Assembly: GCA_000469685.2 (NCBI GenBank)
Contig: LS997565.1
Location: 25,072,772-25,136,771, forward strand
Length of the DNA: 64,000 nt
Source: Haemonchus contortus
Lineage: Eukaryota > Nematoda > Chromadorea > Rhabditida > Trichostrongylidae
Direction of reading: 5' to 3'
In this document: positions 57,566 to 64,000 of the stretch, in pieces
Layout: each line of letters starts with the position of its first letter
How positions within the stretch are numbered: position 1 is the first letter of the stretch
Position numbers and translations under genes: made by a program
The notes under the pieces: model-generated
What the model was told of the DNA's origin: nothing
The model's input: the letters and a program-made list of their open reading frames with translations, nothing else
The model's database searches: none

Positions 57566-60500
57566 CTGTGTGTAAATAATCCCTTAGTATCGAAATCCGA
57601 TCACAGTTAGTCTCTCTTTGTCACTTTCATACGAATAAGGTTGCAATATCTGAAATTATATTCGCTGATGTTTGATCGATGATGGCTGGTCATCATTCAA
57701 GGCAATTTGACATTAGCTTCAATCAGTTTTAATGATTCTTGCTGATTATTATTATCGTGGTTGAATAGGTAATTAATATCATCACTTTTCTCGGGGTATC
57801 TTCGGTCCCATCTGTAATTGCATAACCGGTCTTACCGGTCTTACCGGAGTTTTACCCCGGTCTCATCTAGTGATCTAGAGACATGTATGGTGGTATGCCA
57901 AGCGATCCCCGCGACGGTGGAACTGCTATGAGATTTCGTAAGTCAGAGGGGTGTCGCCCTTGTCGCCCTACGTATCGAAGCGTGAAGCTAAGGCCAAGCT
58001 TTGAACTCACAGTAGATGAAAGTGTAAATGCCGGGCAGCCTCTGCCATTTGGGTGCGTGCGACCGGGGCACTTCGAGTACAGAGTCTGCCGCCTACGCGA
58101 ATGTGACGAATGTGTTAGAAAAGGGTCTAAAATGATAAACAAAGTTGCATTAGGAGCTGTCCGAGGTGAAGTACACGTTCAGTCATTGCACCAAGTGCCT
58201 CAACCGGGAAAGCCGCACACTGGGGCTTTCCAATCGTTTGAGTCTCAATCCTAGCTGCAGAATGAGCCACATTTAGGAGATATAATAAAGAAGAGCGATG
58301 TCGATGAAAATACATCACTGTTACCACAAAGAAAGTAGGACCCTTTCCAATGCTCTAAAGTCTGGGACAATTTTAAGGTGCAATAGAAATGGCACGAGTG
58401 TAGGGCTCCGTTCTCTGATTATGGTAATTTGGATGTGTTTTGAAGCTCAATGGAATGATTCTGCGTGGGTGAATGATTCCAATGTAATAGCAGTGAGGTA
58501 ATCGACTTCTCTAGGAACCGAACTCTCCTTTGATCTTTTGATAGTTCCTCTTCGCAAATACTCGGTGTCTGGCAATATCCAGCACACTTCTACACGATGA
58601 AGTGACCTCCAGCTTTCTAAACTTGTCAACTATTTTGATCAGAGACATTTCTGAAAGAAGTTATCGTCCTTGAAAGAAAATTAATATATCCAACCATTTC
58701 TGCTCTTCTGTGGAATGTAAGAGCGTTGTTCGGCACGCAATACATCCCACGAACGGGCGTTCTCTCAGAATCTCTTCATTCAGTTTACTTCTTGTTCTTT
58801 GTCAGCCTTGTGCTTCCCTTGTTATTTCCCTTTACTCGATTTCGCGTTTTTTTTTGTTTCCATATGACTCCTTAATGAATTTTTGTGTTTGCTTCAATGG
58901 TCATGAGCAGATTTTTCATGTGACCTTCTCTTCCTTGGGTGTTACTGCATATTTTGTTCTACATATCTACGCGCATTATGAGAAATTCGTGATAAAAAGT
59001 GATTTTATCACAATCTTTTCTGCTTCAGCAGTTTCTCACTGACTCCTTTTTTCCTCCTCAACTTTACACTTTTGGTTCTCAAAAAGTAGACTCAAAGCAG
59101 ATTCTCCTCAGGCACTATTTGTAGGAGGTTGTGTTTAAGAAAATTTTGTATCGCCATGCTCTGCAATTTTAACCTTGGAAGGGCTGCTTCGAATGAGGTT
59201 GATGACATCATTCCAAGTTCACAACAATGTTTTCCCTTTCCGACATACGCCTGAGCTGTAACCTCATCGCTGTGCCTTTTTCCTGGATCCGCTATTGCCT
59301 GAATATAGTGGATTCGGAAGCTGAGTAGGAATTGGCATGGTCATAAGAGAGAATGGAACTTCTTGTATGTACTTATGTACTGCCGTCCATTTGTGGGTAT
59401 TATAGTCGAGGAACTGGTGTACACTTCAGAATGACGGTCTTTTCTGAGAATGAGTTCGTCAAAACATTACACTTGAAAACTCGTCTCCGTGGAATCCCGC
59501 GGCTTTGCATGAGTCGTTCATGGCGTGTTCTCATCTCCAGCCATCAAAACCATCCAAACCCGACGCTTGTAATTTTTGAGCCTATCATTAGTTTGCAGAC
59601 TCACATCTTTTTCCCTCACTAGCCTATATTCGTTTCAACAGCTTTTGTGAGTTGCTCAGCAAAAGTCCAATCTCTGTGCTCTGTCAGCTCAATCTTGATG
59701 CTTTGACTTCGTCCATCTCTTCCAAGGCAGAGCGGGCGTTGTGGACACCACGTCGACCATTCCAATGCCCCTTCATGAACATTAGCATCCATTTTTCATC
59801 ATTACGCTCAAAAGACTCTCTGTCTTGCAGATGTTGATCCAGCCCGTGATGAGTTCGAGCAGTGGGGTTCCCTATCAAGACGTCCCATTTTGGAATTCTG
59901 TGTCCGTGACTGCCGTTTTTCAGTTTTTGACCAGTTCCATCCGTGGCCATGATGACGGTGTCGGGCAGTAACTGTACTAGCTCCCGTTGAAACAACATCG
60001 TTCCCTATCATCCCTTCAAGTATTTGCGCATTTCTGAATAAGATGACCTACTACATAGAAGGCTTGGCTGGCTTGAGCGAGTACCAACAGCTATCTATCC
60101 TGGACCCAGCGTGGTACAGTTTACCACTTCGTTCTACACTGCCTCACCCACCCGAATTATTTATCCATAAAGTCAAAAGGAAAACAGACTCCCTACAGCA
60201 GTTCGTCCTTAATTCTCCTCAAGACTTTTGTTTCATTTTTGTTTAATATTTATTTCGGTCAAAAATTTCATTGCACTTTCAGTGCTTGCTCAAAAGTTGA
60301 TCTTTTCTCCTATCTTTTAAAAAGTGAGTAGGCGAGAAGGTCACCCAACAAGGTAATTAGCTGACATTTTGTTACTAATAGTTTATAAAGAACTTTGGCT
60401 GATGCTTGTGCTGACGACTGAGAGCAGCAAATGAGAAGATAATTGAGTAATTGCTCAGGTATTTGTTTTTAGAGCTTTCGCCAACCCCTAGGGACCTCAT

Positions 60501-61002
60501 CATTTATTGACAGTTTAAATAATTTAGCACTCGAAGAAAAATCAGTGTCAATGACGTCAGACTAATTGTAAGAAAGAAATGCATTCACTGAGTCTTTGAA
60601 TCGTAGTGGGCGGGTTTTTCATTCTCACTTTTCGTAGTCTCCTATCAGTTTCTATCGCTTGATATCATATTCTTTTGCAAGTCGTCGTTGCCTTTATTTC
60701 ATGAACGAGAACTTCAATGGAAATTCAGCCACCCTCTAGTTTGAGAAAAGGGCCAAAGTACGATGGCGCTCACTATTCCCGGTGTCTTTGTTTCAATGTA
60801 TTCTTGACGTTACAATCTAATCTTCAATCACATCGTCATTTCTGCAGAGATTCAATTTGTCTCATTCATCTTCATTCATTTTTCGTTTTTTAATATTTTA
60901 TAATAGTACATGGGCATGCTGTCAAATATACAGCGTTCTCATTTAATGGCACAGCCTTCTGTTGTACGAAATATCCCAACATATTTTCGTCTGGGACCCA
61001 AG
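57566..61002. other. 3.4 kb without recognised gene
   Basis: A 123-codon + frame at 57883-58254 (MYGGMPSDPRDGG) overlaps a 91-codon minus frame (58142-57867). Neither has a recognised domain. A direct repeat ACCGGTCTT ACCGGTCTT lies near 57829. A 104-codon minus frame at 59998-59684 is also unrecognised. Confidence 0.3.
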
Positions 61003-61208
61003 AGGTGAAGTGGGACAATCACACGCTCATGGTCTGGGGAGATTGAATCTCCACTCGCCTTTCGTCCGGACCGCCAAGCCCTTCATCCCTCTAGAGCGGT
61101 TAACTGATATTGGACAGTTGACCACCACAGTTTATTGAATAGAGCACAATCACAATTCTGAGTAGAAGTCAGATGCAGGGCACATCCCCAAACGGGATTA
61201 ATCCGAGT
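61003..61208 (+). repeat. Diverged SINE copy
   Basis: GAGGTGAAGTGGGACAATCACACG, a decayed B box (GATTGAATCTCCACT), CCGCCAAGCCCTTCATCCCTC, GGTTAACTGATATTGG, CACAATTCTGAGTAGAAGTC, GGGCACATCCCCAAACGGGATTAATC. The order matches the family despite heavy wear. Confidence 0.5.
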
Positions 61209-61537
61209 CAAACAAAAAAAATTAATCTTTTTGTATTTCATTATCTCACTACTTTTCCAATTCTCACGAATATTCCGTTTTAACGCCTGCACAGCTGGCG
61301 GGTCCATCAAAGTGGTCCGTTAACGCTGGGAGGTGAAGTTTGCGGTAACCTTACGTACTGTTTTGATTGAAGAGCGGAATCGTTGGTTCACAATATATAT
61401 TTAATACAGCTTTGGCGAAAAAATCCAGAAGGTCTGCTAAATTGGGCGTTGAGCTACTGGTACCAAATGCACTGAGTTCTACGAGGTCATGACGATGGAA
61501 GGAATGTTTGGACGAGATACCTGTCGATGCAGATAAA

Positions 61538-62540
61538 GGTGTGGGACATTAGTCTCGACTGACATTACTTCGCGCAGAGGTGCGGAGTGACCTCAATCGT
61601 AACTAACCTCATCTTCATTACGTGCCTCCCCTCGATCGTAACTGACCTCATATTACTTATCAGAGTGATGGCGAATGATGAAAATGATGAGAAAATGAAA
61701 CTTCAAGAAGATTAGCATTTCAATAAAATCTTCATGGTCTTTGGTTTAAAGAGTTTCATTACCATGCAAGATGATAGAAATTTCAATAAAAAAATCCAAT
61801 AGAATGTAAAGAAGCCTAATTTTTCTAATAAGATGCATCTCAGAAAAAAGTATTTAAACAACTCAGATGGTCTTGTTGGTTAGGAATTTGGACATCTTTA
61901 TGCAAGGCACCACATTTTGGATGAGATTTGCTCAGATTTGCTCCTCTTCCGTGAAGCAGTTGGGAAGGTGCAGATTAGCATAGTACAAGGGTTGCAGTGC
62001 GGGTGGAGCGGTTGGGTAGGTGCAAAACTATTATAGAGCGAAGGCTGATGTTTAAGCAAGGCTTCTTTTCTATACTAATCACTTGAGCACCAGGCTAAAT
62101 AGTAGCTAAAGAATAGTCTCTTCAATGCGCTGAATTTTGCCTGGGTGTTATAATATTGCGTAAGAAGTGTGACATGGTCTAACTGATTAGCCGGAGGGTG
62201 TTCAACGAACTTTCAAAGACGAGGTACCCAATATTAAACAACTACGTCGCTTCTGTAAATGTTGTTTGATATCACAGATGAGTGGAACCATCGAATTTTT
62301 CTATTCTATATGGTAATAAAAGTCTTTAAACCAAAGCCCATGAAAATTTTACGATGAAAAACTAATTTTCTTTGGGTTTCATTTTCTCACCATTCTCATC
62401 ATTCGCCATCACTCTTATAAGTGAAATGAGGTTAGCAACGATCAAGGGGAGGCGCGTAATTAAGATGAGGTTAGTCATTAACGAGGTCACTTCGCACCTC
62501 GGTGCGAAGTAATGTCAGTCGAGACTAACGTCGCACACCC
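61538..62540. mobile_element. Long-TIR DNA element, ~1 kb, ATAAA duplication
   Basis: Left end GGTGTGGGACATTAGTCTCG and right end CGAGACTAACGTCGCACACC face each other. The similarity continues about 200 bp inward (ACTGACATTACTTCGCGC; ACCTCATCTTCATTACG; GAGTGATGGCGAATGATG; AAAATGAAAC), through to TGGTTTAAAGA/TCTTTAAACCA. ATAAA flanks both sides (61533-61537 and 62541-62545). No transposase is seen. The class is not decided; long inverted repeats with a short duplication suggest a foldback or MULE-derived MITE. Confidence 0.65.
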
Positions 62541-62545
62541 ATAAA

Positions 62546-63063
62546 AGGTGCAACTGCGGAGTGGTGCTACAGAGCGGAACGCATCGGAGAGCATCTATCG
62601 CCGCCAGCGCGCGGTCGCGTAGCGGTTTCAGTTATTTCCCTTCTATTCCTCTGGCATTGGAGCGCGATATTGTTTGCGCGCCATTTTCAAAAATGCACCA
62701 CGTGACCCCTAGCTGCAGGAAATCCGGTGCGTGTCATTGCCCAGAGCCCCTTTTTCATGCGTCGTATATGTGGCGGGTGAAAATCTGGGCATTCAAATGA
62801 GGTTATGCCGTGAAGTAAAATGTACTGTCTGCAGAAATTCTGCAGAATTCGGAGGATGCTCTCTGATACATTCCGCTCTGTACCGTCACTCGCAACTGCG
62901 TAGGTGTGCTCTAGTGGCAATGCCGCCAGAAAATGCTTTCCACTGTTTGGGCTAGGACCGAATACCAATGTAATTTCGTGCTGCTGCAAACTTGGTGTTG
63001 TTTTCCTTTGCCACTCATTGCCATTCTTCTCAAAACCCGCTCGCAAATTGGCCACGTATTCTG
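62546..63063. other. Unassigned spacer with overlapping open frames
   Basis: A 79-codon + frame (62561-62800) and a 128-codon minus frame (63073-62687) overlap. No domain is recognised, and the minus frame's start lies in the MITE. No gene is claimed. Confidence 0.3.
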
Positions 63064-63664
63064 TTAGATGCACAGTTCACGATAATTCTGGTTAATCCAG
63101 ATTATGGCGAGAAATGGAAGATAAGGTGGAAAATATTGTGATGAAGGCGAGGAAAGTGCGCGATCCAGCGTTTCCAAGTGATAACAGGCTTAGAAGAAGT
63201 CGTTGAAAAGTGAGCTGGACGAGAATGAGAACAGAAAAAAATGAAGAAGAAATGATGTTGAGACGAGCTATACAATGTGTGTCGTTGAGTACGTGTGGGT
63301 CCTGGTGCGAATAGCTGGCTACAGCAAGCAAACCTCAAAATTCATTCACTCATAAGCATAAGTTAAGAGAAAAGCTAGTAACAGCAAAAATAGCCCACCT
63401 ATATAGCCTCTTGGGGTAGAAAATCAAATAAGGGAACGCAGCAGCAAGAAGAATAACAGAGAATAAAAGAATGGGAGAAATGCATCACCTCGTTACTCAG
63501 CAATCAGCCGGCTGGGCTTCCGAGCGATCCAGTAACGAGTCTCCCACTATGCCCTAGCCGTTGAGTTTTGGATCCGGCAGCGTCCTTCCTGTTCCACTTG
63601 GGAGCCACTGGGTGTTCATTGAGAGGGAACACGGAAACCATTTTTATCGCGAACTGTGCTTTCG
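63064..63664 (-). mobile_element. TTAA-type MITE, family A long form (copy 4, inverted)
   Basis: Minus orientation relative to the other long copies. The left end (TTAGATGCACAGTTCACGATAA) corresponds to their right end. The right end TTATCGCGAACTGTGCTTTCGA has lost its TTAA. The interior shows GGTGCGAATAGCTGGC, AAATCAAATAAGGGAACGC and TCAGCAATCAGCCGGCTGGG as inverses of the family blocks. Confidence 0.65.
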
Positions 63665-64000
63665 AGAACCACTGACCTAGATAACATTAAAATAGTGGCC
63701 AACCCACTTAGGGATGCGAAGCAGCACAGAGAGGGATCGGATTTCGTCTGAATGCCAGCTTTGACGACTACATGTGTTGCTGGACTTCCTGAAGACATTT
63801 CCTCGGGTTGAGTCGTTCCGAACATCATTGCGTCCCGCGTCCCCATCACAGAAGCATGCACAAGCGTATCTACCTAGCACGATAGCTCCGAGACAGCTCA
63901 TTAATGTGCATGGGGAGCATGGTAAAGGGTCATGTAAACTTAGCGATTGACAGCAACTGCTCAAGCCTTTTTCGAGAAAGGATTTAGTCCACTTTGCTAC
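63665..64000. other. Unassigned right edge
   Basis: Minus-strand frames at 63861-63616 and 63964-63677 are short and overlap; no domain recognised. Confidence 0.25.

Noticed and set aside
57867..58254. 123-codon ORF MYGGMPSDPRDGG as a gene
   Set aside because: The opposite strand is equally open and no domain or splice context supports it.
1..64000. CRISPR array, rRNA, operon or prophage structure
   Set aside because: No spaced direct repeats with unique spacers, no rRNA motifs, and the gene structure is clearly intron-bearing and nuclear.

Overview
The window is eukaryotic and most likely comes from a clade V parasitic nematode of the hookworm/strongylid type. It has a many-exon gene with mostly 50-240 bp introns ending in worm-style TTTCAG acceptors, and the gene resembles C. 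elegans EXC-5. It is also very rich in decayed DNA transposons. There is no prokaryotic organisation, CRISPR array, rRNA or ordinary tRNA gene. The species is inference.

One host gene can be rebuilt with confidence, on the + strand at about 24.8-34.7 kb. It is an FGD/EXC-5-type Rho-family guanine nucleotide exchange factor with the order proline-rich N-terminus, DH, PH, FYVE, PH. A 26-exon model keeps phase across every junction and gives about 1006 residues. Three introns are large and hold repeats: intron 1 a tandem-repeat element with a Helitron-like end, intron 17 a tRNA-type SINE split by a Tc1/mariner-like element, and intron 23 another SINE copy.

Elsewhere the window is mobile-element sequence and unassigned DNA. 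0-1.4 kb: decayed MULE (Mutator-like) transposase gene. 2.87-3.5 kb: Helitron-like start with diverged tandem units. 3.5-8 kb: several elements with TTAA target duplications (piggyBac-like), one encoding an acidic ORF, plus a minus-strand SINE. 12.7-19 kb: about 5 kb of ATGT tetranucleotide repeat split by one 1254-bp mariner whose transposase frame carries four TGA stops and has lost the first catalytic aspartate. 19-20.4 kb: GC-rich tandem units of about 125 bp. 34.7-49.6 kb: long unassigned sequence. 49.6-58 kb: more TTAA MITEs, SINEs, and a three-level nest (mariner in an 8-bp-TSD element in a SINE). 61.5-62.5 kb: element with roughly 200-bp inverted repeats. 63.1-63.7 kb: inverted TTAA MITE.

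The best candidates for little-described biology are the TTAA MITE families sharing one architecture, the tRNA-type SINE used as a repeated insertion target, the very large pure ATGT array with a mariner inside, and the divergent DH and FYVE signatures of the FGD-like protein. No database search was possible; family names rest on motifs and end structures.
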